Of a stretch of DNA of 64,000 nucleotides, positions 13,937 to 26,095 are shown piece after piece. Under the pieces are notes generated by a model. The model was not told the origin of the DNA, searched no databases, and saw only the letters and a program-made list of their open reading frames with translations. How positions within the stretch are numbered: the stretch's first letter is position 1; every line of letters begins with the position of its first letter. The position numbers were made by a program, and so were the translations under genes. The stretch is taken from positions 13,262,893-13,326,892 of the forward strand of contig NC_083641.1 of assembly GCF_963576545.1 (NCBI RefSeq), in the 5' to 3' direction. Origin of the DNA: Limanda limanda (taxonomy: Eukaryota; Chordata; Actinopteri; Pleuronectiformes; Pleuronectidae).

Positions 13937-14125
13937 ATGAGTGCCAAACACACACACAAACGCTCACACACTCTTTCATTTTCTCAGACACACACATGCG
14001 CTCTTTCACTCACACACACATTTTGTCTCATTTGGATCGGGCTTTGGTCCTCATGAGGACTACTAGTCCTGACAAGGTCAGTTTTAAAGCTGGAGAATAT
14101 CCTTAAAAGAAAGAGAAAAAAAAAT
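13937..14125. repeat. CA-rich stretch plus fish GGTCCTCAT-type repeat
   Basis: Imperfect CA tracts, followed by TTGGTCCTCATGAGGACTAC and a further TCCTGACAAGG block. The same kind of block occurs at 45910-46345. Confidence 0.5.
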
Positions 14126-14389
14126 GAATACACACTTATTTGTTTTTGCGCAGCAGCAGCAATGCCTTCTTATCCACCTCTTGTGAAAATGCAATTTCAG
14201 CAGCCAATCAAAAAACAACTTCTCTCCAGCATTTATCGGGTCATATGTGTTTAAGAGCGACACATTACATGTGTGTAGTTGTGTTACAGTGATGTCTGCA
14301 CACAGTGTTCAGCTGTGATGAAAGTATGGCGTAATGTGGAATGCTTTCTCTAAATTAAACTTGTATTTAACACAATGCCACTGCCACTG

Positions 14390-14390
<1 letters not shown>

Positions 14391-14424
<34 letters not shown>
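14391..14424. repeat. CA microsatellite
   Basis: Perfect CA run of about 34 bp. Confidence 0.92.
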
Positions 14425-14427
<3 letters not shown>

Positions 14428-14559
14428 GATAGGAGATGTAGTTATTTGAAATTCAAAGTAGAGTTCTGCAAGTCCCTGATAAGGCAGCCTAAGGTAAGAT
14501 ACCATAAATATTAATATTTCTTTTACTATGTCACTGGATTTGCGTCAATGTGCACTGAG

Positions 14560-14764
14560 TGTGTGTGATTGTGTGTGTGTGAGTGTGTGTGTGTGTGTGA
14601 GTGTGTATGTGTGTGTGTTTGTGTGTGTGCTTTTGTATGTGTGTGTGTGTGAAGTAGCTGCCATCCATCACTCAACGATCTATCAATCACTTCTTGTCCA
14701 ATCAGCTAAGTGGACCTCACTAGAATTTGTGCCTAAACATATGTGTGTGTGTGTGTGTGCGTGT

Positions 14765-14801
<37 letters not shown>

Positions 14802-14802
14802 A
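14560..14802. repeat. two TG microsatellites
   Basis: TG-rich tracts at about 14560-14652 and 14742-14802, separated by about 90 bp of ordinary sequence. The Cys-Val open frames over them are artefacts of the repeat. Confidence 0.9.
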
Positions 14803-15268
14803 GAAATGCAGCGACCATGTTTTGGACGGCTTCATTTACTTCATTTCATAAAGTTTCTCCGTCTCGTCAGCAGAACACATTTAAATGTCACGTACAGTTT
14901 CTCAGGCGTCTCCGGCACTGCAGAAAATTAAACCAAACATGCGACAGACTTAACAAAGCAGATGTATATTCAGCTGCAGATGACACAATCAATTAAATCA
15001 ACACACAACTGTCAGACCATATATGCTGGTAATCTGATATATTTTTAGGACTTATGAGTGTCAGGCTTTCTGTCCAGTCCACTCTGGCAGGAATCCTTTG
15101 GTCACAATAACGGCCTCGGGCAGCAGCTACACTGTCATGCCATTTGTGTGCCTGTGTGTGTTTGTGTGTGAGTGTACGTGCAAGACCTCTGGGCCGAGTA
15201 TTGATTGAGTGTCTGATGCCCCATTGTCAGCACAGAGTTAGCCTCTTTAGAAATAGGTCACGTAGCCC

Positions 15269-15292
15269 CTTCCTCCTCCTCCTCCTCCTCCT
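15269..15292. repeat. TCC trinucleotide repeat
   Basis: Seven TCC units in a CT-rich stretch that continues to about 15390. Confidence 0.85.
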
Positions 15293-17635
15293 CACGTATC
15301 TTCATCACATCTCCTAACCTCACCACCTTCACCTTCCACGACCCCAGCGCTCCTCTCCTCTCCTCGCTCTCTCCTCTTCCTCCTCGCCGTTTCACAAAAG
15401 GAGACGCACGGGCAGCAAGGCGTTGGCATCGATGCTGTCAGTTGTAAATGGGGTTGGCAACTGCGCTCATTGTGAAAAAAAGGTAATGAACCGCGAAGGA
15501 CAAAGGTTTAATGAAACACAATAATGTTTAGTGTAATTATTGGCAGCGGTTCCTCTTTTGACCTCAAACAACAGCTGTTGAGTAATGAATTTAGCATGCT
15601 CCCTTATAGGCTCATGCAGGATTTGCACACAAAAATATAATAGTTACATGAATAATAAATACATCCCTTAGTCCCCAACACTGAAAAGAAGCAATCAGTG
15701 TCCTTTTTAATATACACAGTAAAACACAATGTCCTTCAGGATATGAAACAAATATGGACACAAAATAGAATAGGGAACCGCTCTCGGACATGCACTGAGC
15801 TCTGGTAAAATGTCTGGACAATGAGATTCATGGCGATTGGTGGCCGTGTTGATGACGTTTCTAGCAATGATTGAGGCAAATATGGAAGAATAAAAACATC
15901 TCAGGATTAAAAATAGAAGTCATCAATGTTGAAGACACCAACAAAGGTGTCAACTCTGAAAGACAAGGGGAGATTCGTGAGCTTTTGGCGATTAGGGCTG
16001 ACTCCAGTGTTGATGTGCTGTAAACAAACAACACCTGCTCAATGCAGGCGCCACTCCTCACCTGAACGTTTTGGAGATTTTCCTGTTGTGAATGCGACAA
16101 TTTCCTTCCCTCCTTCAGTTGTTTGTAATGGTCACTCATCCGTGAACATGATTTAAGCCTGAGTTGTGTCAGGTAGATTTTCATTGGCGATGATGGTGAA
16201 TACAACATCTCCCATGATCCCAGGCTGCTTTAGGATGTCATCAAGCTAAGTCTCTCTTTTTATTATTTTGATTGTGAAACCCCTAGTGGCTGAAGTTACA
16301 TATTGTACGGTTAAGATGAATGTGCACGTCTAACGTGTAAAGGAAAACTGTGAAGCTACAATCACTCTTCATACTGTAGCTATTTTAAGTTTGGACTTTA
16401 CCCATCCTGGTTTCCTCAAAGGCCCTGTGAAGACACGATGGCAGTAAGGTCAGAGCCCGACCGCCTTGTGTCAATCAGAGAGGATTTTGAAATCAAAACT
16501 GCATTTCAGTGGGAGGCAGTTAAAAAACCAGGGCGGTCACAAGGTGGTGAGGGATCTTTTGAGAGTGTGTTGACTGAAGCCTGGCAGCAGTGTCCTGCAG
16601 CAGCTGCAGCCAGGTCATCGCTGACTGACAGCGGGGGGGGGCGAACGAGCCGCCTCCAAACACCTGACACGACGAGATAAAAGTATGAATGAGATTGAAA
16701 AAAAGATGGACAGGTTGTTAGTCCGCTGCAGTGTGAAAACACAGACAGACAAATGTGTTCTCACCTACAGGCAGCTCAGAGTTTCCACTTCACCTGCTCT
16801 GCTAGTCTGTCACCGTGGCACGGAAACAAAATCCAAATATGCCGACGAGTCAACGTCAATCTGAGCCTGAATGCTGCCGGCATAATGAACCTCTTCAGAA
16901 TAATCAGACTCACCCGGATGAGAGTGAGATCGACTCATATTGGAAGCAGCACTGGGTAAACATATCTAATTAGTTTTTTAAGGACAAATATAAAAAGCAA
17001 TACACGACCCCCTCTGAGAATTCAACAGAATAAGTCGGTTTCCTGTTCGTTTGAATCCGCCGTCTTCTCAGATGTTACAGGCGTTGTTTAATCCTCCTAC
17101 GACTAGAGAGGCAACAAATTAGCTCTCTCCAATTAATAAATCCATCTTGCAGGCTTCTAATTACTGTTTCTGGGCTTGTTCCATATTATGTTCAAGCTAT
17201 CTGGGTTATAATTATTTTTTCTGAATCATAGCCTTTTGCCAAACGTAACAATGCACTGAGTGTTTCATTGAGCATAGTGTGTACGTCAGGAGTGCTGGTG
17301 CCAGGAGGGCTGTATAACGAGACGCTATATGGTCCAGCACCTTTGACAATTGACTTTTGAAAAAGTCTACTAGCAATGCTGAAGAGAGCTAATTCCCTTA
17401 TAAGTTAAAAATAATAATAATAGTTTTTGTATATAGTATATATCATTAAGTGTTTATTAACACTTTTATTACATTTTACAGTTGAGCTCCTCTTTGAACA
17501 TATACATACAGTATACTACATGTTATACAGTGTACTACATTACAGTATTAGGTGTCATAGAACCAACATGTTTATTTTATGAAAGGGATGTATGGTATAC
17601 AGGGTTTCCCCCAGAAAACTTGCTAAGCCTGGTGG

Positions 17636-18017
17636 TAGGGCTGCTAGAAGGCACCCGCGGGGGGGGGGCACACCTAACTTTTTTATTTTGATAAGGGGTT
17701 AAATAGATACTTTGATATCTTTTTGAGTTGCACTGCTGACTTAACTTATAAGCCCTCTTTTTTATTTATTTTTATCACGTTGGAGTTGCTAGTTTAAACC
17801 TACAGTTTTGCACTTTAATATTTGAGCCTTTGTTTACATTGTAAACATGTTTTGTGCTGCATTATATGGTGACATACAGTTTGTTGTTATCAAAATAAAA
17901 TTAACTGAATTGAAATGGTCAATTTGATTTTTTGGGAGGAAAATTAATCGTTTAGATTAATCGATAAAATAGTCGTCAGATTAATCGATAGAAAAATAGT
18001 CGTTAGTGGCAGCCCTA
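17636..18017. mobile_element. possible nested hAT-like element
   Basis: TAGGGCTGC at 17636-17644 and GGCAGCCCTA at 18008-18017 could be inverted ends. The right part carries GATTAATCGATA repeats and GTCGTTAGTGGCAGCCC, a typical terminus of a fish hAT family also seen at 40700-40776. No target duplication is visible, so the left boundary could be chance. Confidence 0.4.
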
Positions 18018-18378
18018 CTTAATATTAAAAAAAATTCAAGTTTGCTGTGAACATAGCAGTCAGGCCTCTTATTTCAGAAACAATGAACCGTAACAGTTTG
18101 GTTACCAATAAAAGATAAGCGTACTACTTCTTTGCTTTCAGCCAGCTACTCAAACAGACAAGCAACAAAATAACAAACAAACAAAATACACAGGCAAGTG
18201 TCGGCCTACTTTGAAATAAATTAAACGCAGAACTTTGTAGGGCTATTTGAGTCCTCCTCATATTTGTGGAAAATGTATGAAATAAGAATTACCCTATTTT
18301 TAAATAAATAAAACCAAATAGCTGCAGCCTAATCGTGTACTACGTGGACTAGGTTTATGTTTATGTTCGGTTTTGACT

Positions 18379-18504
18379 TATGTTCAGTAAAACACTGTGT
18401 TGAAGGAGCGTTCTGATGTCTGAGGATCAGTGAAGGCGACGTATGTTCAGTAAAACACTGTGTTAAAGGAGCATTCTGTTGTCCGAGGGTCAGTGAAGGC
18501 GTCT
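18379..18504. repeat. 63-bp tandem duplication
   Basis: Two copies starting TATGTTCAGTAAAACACTGT at 18379 and 18442, differing at a handful of sites, inside the hAT-like element. Confidence 0.85.
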
Positions 18505-18739
18505 GGGTGGGACATGTGACTGTTTGGACCAATAGGATGGTTGCTTGGGGATCGGGGCCATGTCTGTGATCGGGGCTCAATGAGGAAGTGAAGTGTTGTT
18601 GATGTGCGCGAGTGACGGATTTTTTTTTTTTTTTTAAATAAAAAAACCATGCGACGCTTAGCCTGGCGGGGGGGGGGAGTAAGGCCTGGCGGCCCGCCAG
18701 GCCTATACAGCACTGGGGGAAACCCTGGTATATTCTGAG

Positions 18740-19330
18740 CAGCCGAGATGTTGATGATAGTGAAGTTGAAGGAAGGATTCCGCGGACCCAGAACTAGCTT
18801 GTATAGTAAAGTTTATTACAAGGAAGTTCACAGATCAGGACGGGCACCATGGTATACCCGGACACGTTCCCAGCCAAATGCAGAAGTCTAACTTGCAGGG
18901 GTCGAGTACACAATGTATATAGAGGTTGCCTACGCCCATGACAACATCCCACATCCCGTGGTTTAGCAGGACATGACTGCATGTGTCTGAGCATATAATA
19001 TGTAAAAGAAATGATGAAGTCATAAGGACATGCCTCATGCTTAATAGACGAAGACCCATGTTTTATACTCATCCATTAACAGGTCCGAGATCATTCCCTA
19101 GTGGGAGAGAACTAACGAGAAATACATGGAGGAATTTCTGAGAAGATGAGGGCCGCATGTGATTCTGGTTCATACCCAGGTTAAAGGGATCTATTAGCTG
19201 AATGTACTACATATGGAAACACAATTCATAGCTATCTCAGATGATGTGTTCAGTATGTTGTGGCTCTAATAGGTTTTGGATCTGAATCCTTGTCCCTGGA
19301 CTTTCCGTGTGAACTGTGTGTGTCCTCTCT
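18740..19330 (-). mobile_element. possible solo LTR fragment
   Basis: On the minus strand an AATAAA signal (within TTGTAATAAACTTTACTA, near 18800) is followed by about 60 bp of possible U5. The roughly 500 bp on its other side have no coding signal. No primer-binding site, internal region, second LTR or target duplication was found, so both the assignment and the borders are weak. Confidence 0.25.
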
Positions 19331-19429
19331 GGGTCTGTATGGATTTCATGTAGTTCCAATGTTCAAGCCGTACAGGTTAAGTGGCTTTAAAACTTTCCTC
19401 TGCCGATTGTTGAGATGACGGGTGTTTCA

Positions 19430-19565
19430 GAAGTCAGAAAAAAAAACATTTTTGTCCATTTATGTCCCAAAAAAATGTTTTCTCCATAATAGTGTAACAT
19501 TTTATCATTAAATGATGACTTCATTCTCGTAATATTACACGTTTATTCTTGAAATCTCATCATTA
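19430..19565. repeat. AT-rich minisatellite-like stretch
   Basis: Irregular units of the form CTCGTAATATTACACGTTTA TTCTTG and related phrases. It is the opposite-strand form of the longer stretch at 63040-63365. Confidence 0.5.
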
Positions 19566-19947
19566 TTTTTCTTCAATACTCTTTTATAGAATAGAATAGC
19601 ACAATTAATCTGGCATGGATAAGAAGTATAGAGAGTAGATGGATCAGCAGGATAATGCACAAAAACACAGTAAATCTGGACAGTATAGTTATTTACGATA
19701 CAGATATAGAATATGACACCAAAGAGGAAATACAGTTTAATGAGTGTGTTATAGTTAATTATTTTATAGTTCATTAAAGTGTTGACTGTGTTCTCTTGGT
19801 AAAAACGATGATGTATCTGAACTCACTTTACTTTACTTCTCATTTATTCTCACTCACATCCTGTTTTCACCACGAAGCTCAAACTCTCACTTATCAGTTG
19901 TTTTTTTTTATCTTACACTTTGATCCAGCAACCTTTGTTTCAGGACA

Positions 19948-19948
<1 letters not shown>

Positions 19949-19989
<41 letters not shown>
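19949..19989. repeat. CA microsatellite
   Basis: Perfect CA run of about 41 bp, followed by a short imperfect CA tail. Confidence 0.92.
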
Positions 19990-19993
<4 letters not shown>

Positions 19994-20499
19994 CTCACAC
20001 ACAAGTGTAACAAAGGTTTGTTTTGGCATATATGAACAGGAAAGGCAGCTCTGACTCCCCATCCTTTCAAACACTTCCCATCAGCAGGTAACATTTTGGA
20101 GGACTAATCTTGAAGGAAAAACTTAGAAATTAAATTGTAAATTGATTTTTAATCCACACTTGACAAACCCAAACTCTGTTTTATTTCAGTGACTAGAGTT
20201 GTCCTCGCTCAATTGTGAGACATTCGTAGGAACTCAGTACCCACTCCTGCGACATACTGCTCAAGGTGACCCAGGATTTTTAAAGGGGAAAGACATAGAT
20301 GCGGAAAAGAGGTCATGGGAAACGAGAGGGGAGAGTTAAGGGACCTGAGATGTCCCTTTACAAGAGAAGAGATGGAGGGGGAGGCATGGTGCGAGGAAAT
20401 GACAGGAAGAGGAGAGGTCAGCGAAATGTCAAGGAGACGCAGAGGTTACTTTAGGAGACTCAAGCATTGTGTTGCCCTGCGTTTGTGTGTGAGGGTGTG

Positions 20500-20501
<2 letters not shown>

Positions 20502-20566
<65 letters not shown>

Positions 20567-20567
20567 T
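20502..20567. repeat. TG microsatellite
   Basis: About 66 bp of TG with one TTTG interruption. Confidence 0.92.
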
Positions 20568-20857
20568 CCTGAGCAGATAAACAGGGAAACTCCCGGTGGG
20601 GCGTCCATCCTGGAATTCTTAACAGGAAATGTATTCTACCCCTAAACAATGGCATGATGCAAGCACACACACACACATTCACAAAGCCGCTGAATCTCAT
20701 TAGAGGTGCGAGTAAGTACAACAAAACATTTAAACCAATCTCATCACAACGCTCATCCAAAACATTTTATGTCTATTCATCTGTGTGTGTATTTTGTTTC
20801 TGATTTCATGATTCAATCCCTAAAATGGTATTGTGAGCTCGCACCTGGGATTTCCAT

Positions 20858-20893
20858 AAGTGTGTGAGTGTGAGTGTGAGTGTGTGTGTGAGT

Positions 20894-20972
<79 letters not shown>
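20858..20972. repeat. TG / TGAG microsatellite
   Basis: TGAGTG units grade into a long TG run with a single C interruption, about 115 bp in all. Confidence 0.92.
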
Positions 20973-20973
<1 letters not shown>

Positions 20974-21101
20974 TGAACCAATCACATTGTGCTTCTAATT
21001 ATAATATAGTAAATGTTCATTTTCTAATTTGAAACATTCATTTGCAATTGCAGGTGTACACTTTGAAGTGGGATCTCATGTCTCACGCACACCAACGCAA
21101 A

Positions 21102-21107
<6 letters not shown>

Positions 21108-21154
<47 letters not shown>
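21108..21154. repeat. CA microsatellite
   Basis: Near-perfect CA run of about 46 bp. Confidence 0.92.
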
Positions 21155-21156
<2 letters not shown>

Positions 21157-22113
21157 CCTTTCACACAGAAGGCTGGCATCAGGTGGAAATAACAAGTTTG
21201 TGAACATGGGGATTACATCTGTGTTGGTATTCCTGACTTCCTGTCTGTTGTCCAAAAAGAACAAGAATTGTTGAGACAATTAGCGTTGTAAAAGACAGGC
21301 GCAGAGGGAGGGAGCATTTGCAGTTGCTCCACAAATCTCCTGACAGCCAAATAATAATTGCCAAACATTTAATAACAAAGCTGAAGATAACAGGCCTACA
21401 CGGAGAGGATGACGGCGTTAAGGCCAAGCTGTATACTTCAGTTTAGTAAAAGTCCGAAGAGGTTGATTTCTTTCCGAGTTTCGCAGCGGCGCGGAGAATA
21501 GTAATTTACTGGGTTCCTAGTTATTATTTAGCTATTATTTTAAAATGAAGATACTTGTACCAGCCTCCATTAACTGCATTGGCTGCCTTTCAGATGTATT
21601 AGCACTATAGGGATAACTCTGTGACTCTGTGGTTGGGTAAAATAAAGCAGTTAGCCGTTTCTCTCATTTCTGCTGACTGTTGTCTTACCTGAAATCCCCT
21701 TTTTGGTTCCATTACTGACTTTTCGGCAGGTCTGTTATTTCCTAGCAACAGCTGCTTTACAGCTAATTGCCCCACTTCACATTAAAGGCCGCTTCAAAAG
21801 AAACTCTTTTACTTGTTGCCAAACAAATCCCACGGGAGCCTTCTAGTGGCTTTGAAGCCCTGGAAGTCCCGTGAGTGATGGATCATGACACAGATTCAGT
21901 CTTGCTACTATTTTCAGTAGCCAACGGCTGTAGATCGGAGTTCAGAGGCAGGACGCACAGAGAAACACAGGCTCATGTACTGTGACATTATCAAGTGACT
22001 CATTGTGACCAACATGGCAACTGTGATAATTGTATCCATGGCGATTTTGGTTTTCTACTGTGTCTGCAGTTTCCAAGGCAGCAACAGTTGTTTTCCTGTT
22101 GGATAGCCTATTT

Positions 22114-22323
<210 letters not shown>

Positions 22324-22499
22324 GGATATTAAACAGGATGGATGGATAGATGAAGGGTAGGACGGAGGGATGGATAGATATAAGAATCAATAGATGGATA
22401 TAGGAATAGGTGGATCGACAGACAGACAGATAATTGATGTATGAATGATAGAAAGATAGATTGATGGATAGATGGATGGAGGGGTGTTTGAGCAGGGTA

Positions 22500-24550
22500 G
22501 CAACCCAGTAAAAGAAAGAATTGAGAGCGTGAGTTGAGTGTGAAATTGAGCCAAGAGACTGGTGAGAGCGTGTGGGTGTATGTTCCTGAACAGAAGAGTC
22601 AGATTAAAATAGAACAGCCATATGACGACAGAGTGACTGTCAAACACCTGCAGCAGAAAGAAAGAAAGAAAGAAAGATGTAATGAGGCGAAGGAACGATC
22701 AGAGAAACAGACAGGTGACAAAGAGAGAGGGAAGGCGTGAGGAAACTATGAATAGTGAGATGATGTAAAACATTATAGGGAACAGAGCGACAAAGACCAG
22801 AAGCACAAATCAGATACAGATGAGTAAGAGGTTGGTAGCAAATGAGAAAGAAGGTGAGGATGAAGAATGGAGACCATTATAATGGCCCCCTAGCCAGAGT
22901 TTGTGTGAATGAAAAAAAGGGACTGATCTTTTCGTCGGGTATAATCCCATCAGTCTCTTCTTTTTCCGGCCGTAGCTTTGAATAGCTCTTCACTGCAGCG
23001 CTGCTGGATAGAGAGCAGAAAGTAGACTTAGGTGTCATTGTCGCGAACAATAGTGCCATCATACACCACGCATTATTTCTTTCGCATGGTTTTTTCGAGC
23101 GGCCGTGATATTTAGACAGCGCTGATTGGCAGTCGTTGACATTTGAAAGGAGGCCAGCCGCTCGGTGAGAACTGATGACAATCAGAGCCGTGGAAATTAG
23201 ACAAGGTGCTTAACATTTTATCGTTTGATACTTCATCTGCATAAGAACAAACATATATACAAGGCTAGGATATTACTCCAAATACAAATTAGCAAAAATA
23301 TATGAAAGTAAGTAGCTCGTACTTTTTGAGGAACCTGAAGAGTCTGTGTCCATTAGGGTAGAAGATTCAGACCTCATTAAGGGGCCTCAGCAGCAGCTTG
23401 GTCATTGTCCTTGTTGTCTTCATCAGAGTAATCGAGGGAATGACACCAGATGTGGGAGCATTACGCTACGTCATCCTCTTTGTTAATCGTGTCTGCTAAA
23501 CTGTGAACGGACGATTGTTGTTCTGACCTCTGGGAGTTGTCAATGGAAAACAACACATCATGTATGTGAAGTGTAACAAATCCAACAAGTGGGCGACAAT
23601 TCAGGAGCCTGGAATTCAGGCTTCTGTTTTAAAATTACCTCTTTTTTTCTACATGAAATACATTTGCATATGAGGTATATACCCGGCAGTAGCAATGGGG
23701 ATTTGCGTACAGAAGAGCAATTACAGAGCATATTACATTTGTATTTTTACAAAAAAAGCCACGAAGAGAAAAGTAGAGCATATAGTGTTTATAATACAAC
23801 TGAACTAATAGGAAAATTATCTAATAGGTTTGACAAAGACTACAACCCTGAATCAGATCAGGAATCTGTTGAGCTTCATTTCTAACCTTTCCCTCTCTAA
23901 TTCTTCTTTTTCTTTAATTAAAATGTATTAGTGAGACCAGATGTGAGCAGCTGTGGGCCGTTGTCTCTGGAGACGCTAAAGCCTCAGACCGACTGAGAGC
24001 AGAACTGGCAGACGATCATTATCGCCAGAATATTATTGTCAGGTTTTTTACAGCTTGTGGCTCTGATCCCTAATAAATCTTGTTGCATTTCTTATGGATG
24101 AGCTCATATAAAATTTGGCCCCCAGCTTTAATTAAGTCATGAAGTCTTAATGATTCGACCAAAAAAGGCTTACGTGAATGATTGATTTTCTTTGTAGAAG
24201 TGACATATATTAGAGAACAGCGACCACAAAGCACAGATATCAATGACCAGTGACCCTGTCCGTCAGGGACAGTGAGACCGCGTTCCAGTGTCAGTTTCTT
24301 GGTCTGTCTCCAAACTTCCTTGGAACACTCGAACGCATCTTTCTGCTCTGAGCGATGTGTGAATTTAATCAGCGAGCAGTTTGCTCTCTTTATGGAACTG
24401 GCTTCCCCTGTTTAGTCTGTCTATTGCTGCCACTGTCACTGTCTCTCTTTCTATCTATCATCCACTTCCCTCGAGTCATGTTCATGAGGAAATAATGTGT
24501 TCTGTTACCTCGTCTCACTGTTATACATTTCACTCAAAACTGTATCTCTC
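22500..24550. other. non-coding stretch, possible conserved elements
   Basis: Non-repetitive AT-rich DNA without gene signal. The block at about 24000-24190 has a low-repeat, homeodomain-word-rich character (TTTAATTAAG, ATTATCGCC, TAATGATTC) that could mark a conserved enhancer. Confidence 0.3.
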
Positions 24551-24609
24551 TCTCAAACACACACAGACAGACAAACACACACACACAGACACACACACAC
24601 ACACACATA

Positions 24610-24642
<33 letters not shown>
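24551..24642. repeat. CA microsatellite with interruptions
   Basis: About 90 bp of CA with CAGA and CATA interruptions. Confidence 0.9.
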
Positions 24643-24645
<3 letters not shown>

Positions 24646-24750
24646 GATTGGTTAATTAAGCAGCCGCAGCGTGTGGCACCTGTTTCTCCTGCTCTTCACA
24701 CTTATCGCCATGGCAGCAACACTTTATCGTTTTACACTGTCAATCCTTTA

Positions 24751-24752
<2 letters not shown>

Positions 24753-24849
<97 letters not shown>
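24753..24849. repeat. compound TG and TGCG microsatellite
   Basis: About 43 bp of TG followed directly by about 13 units of TGCG. Alternating purine-pyrimidine throughout, a classical Z-DNA-prone sequence. Confidence 0.93.
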
Positions 24850-24997
24850 ATGGCGGGGACGGTCATCATGGCCTGGCTGTATTCTACAGTGCATGTGTCT
24901 CCAGTATGTTAGTGATGCTACTGGAGACCCAGCTCTGTTGGAATAACAGCCAGGACCCAATGCAACGCTACCAGCCTCCCTCTGGCCATACTGCACT

Positions 24998-25045
<48 letters not shown>
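24998..25045. repeat. TG microsatellite
   Basis: About 48 bp of TG with one TTTG interruption. Confidence 0.92.
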
Positions 25046-25046
<1 letters not shown>

Positions 25047-25699
25047 CGCTAGGTTGTTTGACATGTATCCTTCACTTCCCCTTCAGCGACTGACTGGAAA
25101 AATATCAATCAGCATCGATGATTCACTTAACTCAAACGTTACAGCGTAAACATTGCGTCCCATGTGCACTTAAACATGCACAGGTGAACATAGAGCAAGT
25201 AACGGAGAGAGTGGACTCGCGGTTTGCTTTAATGCACCGAGGGGCTCGTCGGAACATGTAAACAGTTGGTTTTACATAAAGATCTATGGGAATGAAGGAG
25301 GATGCTTTTAATCTTCCTGGAGTGGGATGCCATTACCCTTCTCCCTCTTGCTGTTGGATCAAGGTCGAAGCTCTTGAAATGCAGATTGGCTTGATTCTCG
25401 GCATTAGACGGCTCCGTGAACAAGGCAGCGGATGAGAAATATGGGTGTTACCCTAAAGGCTCCAATTAGCTCCTCAGATTAATCCTCCCAGCCGAGTCTT
25501 TAGCTAAGCTAGGTCTTTATCTAATGGGGCCAATTTAGAATATTAGTATTGAGCTAGCTGGCTAATCTAATATCTGGCTTTCAGATGAATGATTTAACTT
25601 CATCACATTTATGAGTGTAGTCAAGCACCAGGTAGCCTGAGGGGTAAATTGGTGAAATGGTGACAAATATGTGTAAAATACTGTTGGAAAGTCAAACAA

Positions 25700-26095
25700 A
25701 AAACCTTGTTCGAGAAGTTTTACTCAATAATAAATTCCCCAACAGAAGTCTAGCCGATACTTCAGGGGAATCATGATGTCACATGATATCACAATGTTCA
25801 AGACTTGCATAATACACGCCTAGAGGCTAATCTGGCAAGCCAAGTAAAACAAGAGCAGAGGTAGATATCTCCTAAACACACTGGAAGCGGCTGGCCAATC
25901 AGAGCACACTGGGCTTCATCAGAAAGGGGGCCGTAAAGAGACAGGAGCCGAGCAGAGGAGCTGCAGCGATGGACAGCCTGAGGAAACTAATATGTTTGCT
26001 GAACATCAAAGCATGTTAACCTTTTTTAATTAATAACCCAATTTAAAATGATGGACCTGAAGATGAGCATACTATTTCTCCTTTAAGAGGGATTC
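25700..26095 (+). repeat. interspersed repeat, family C, copy 1
   Basis: Contains GGCCAATCAGAGCACACTGG, GTAAAGAGACAGGAGC and AGAGGAGCTGCAGCGATG, followed by a phrase about heading CTGAACATCAAAGC. The same phrases occur in the same order at 28130-28460. Boundaries are approximate. Confidence 0.6.

Larger units (their letters stand above)
17600..18727. mobile_element. hAT-like non-autonomous DNA transposon, 1.13 kb
   Basis: The left end CAGGGTTTCCCCCAG (17600-17614) and the right end CTGGGGGAAACCCTG (18713-18727) are perfect inverted repeats. GTATA lies directly outside both ends (17595-17599, 18728-18732); hAT elements usually make 8-bp duplications, so either the duplication is degraded or the class differs. 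Inside are G runs at both subterminal regions, a 63-bp tandem duplication, a perfect 23-bp palindrome (18682-18704) and a possible nested element ending at 18017. No transposase open frame remains. Confidence 0.75.

Noticed and set aside
14528..14996. Cys-Val-rich open frames, and similar ones at 20446-20760, 24671-25052, 33451-33810 and 48159-48721
   Set aside because: All lie on TG/CA microsatellites that lack stop codons in some frames. The one at 48250-48537 merely overlaps the real exon 12.
15861..16208. 115-codon minus-strand open frame with ordinary composition
   Set aside because: No recognisable family, no splice or promoter context, and the segment has the look of a decayed interspersed repeat. 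Not enough to call a gene or an element.
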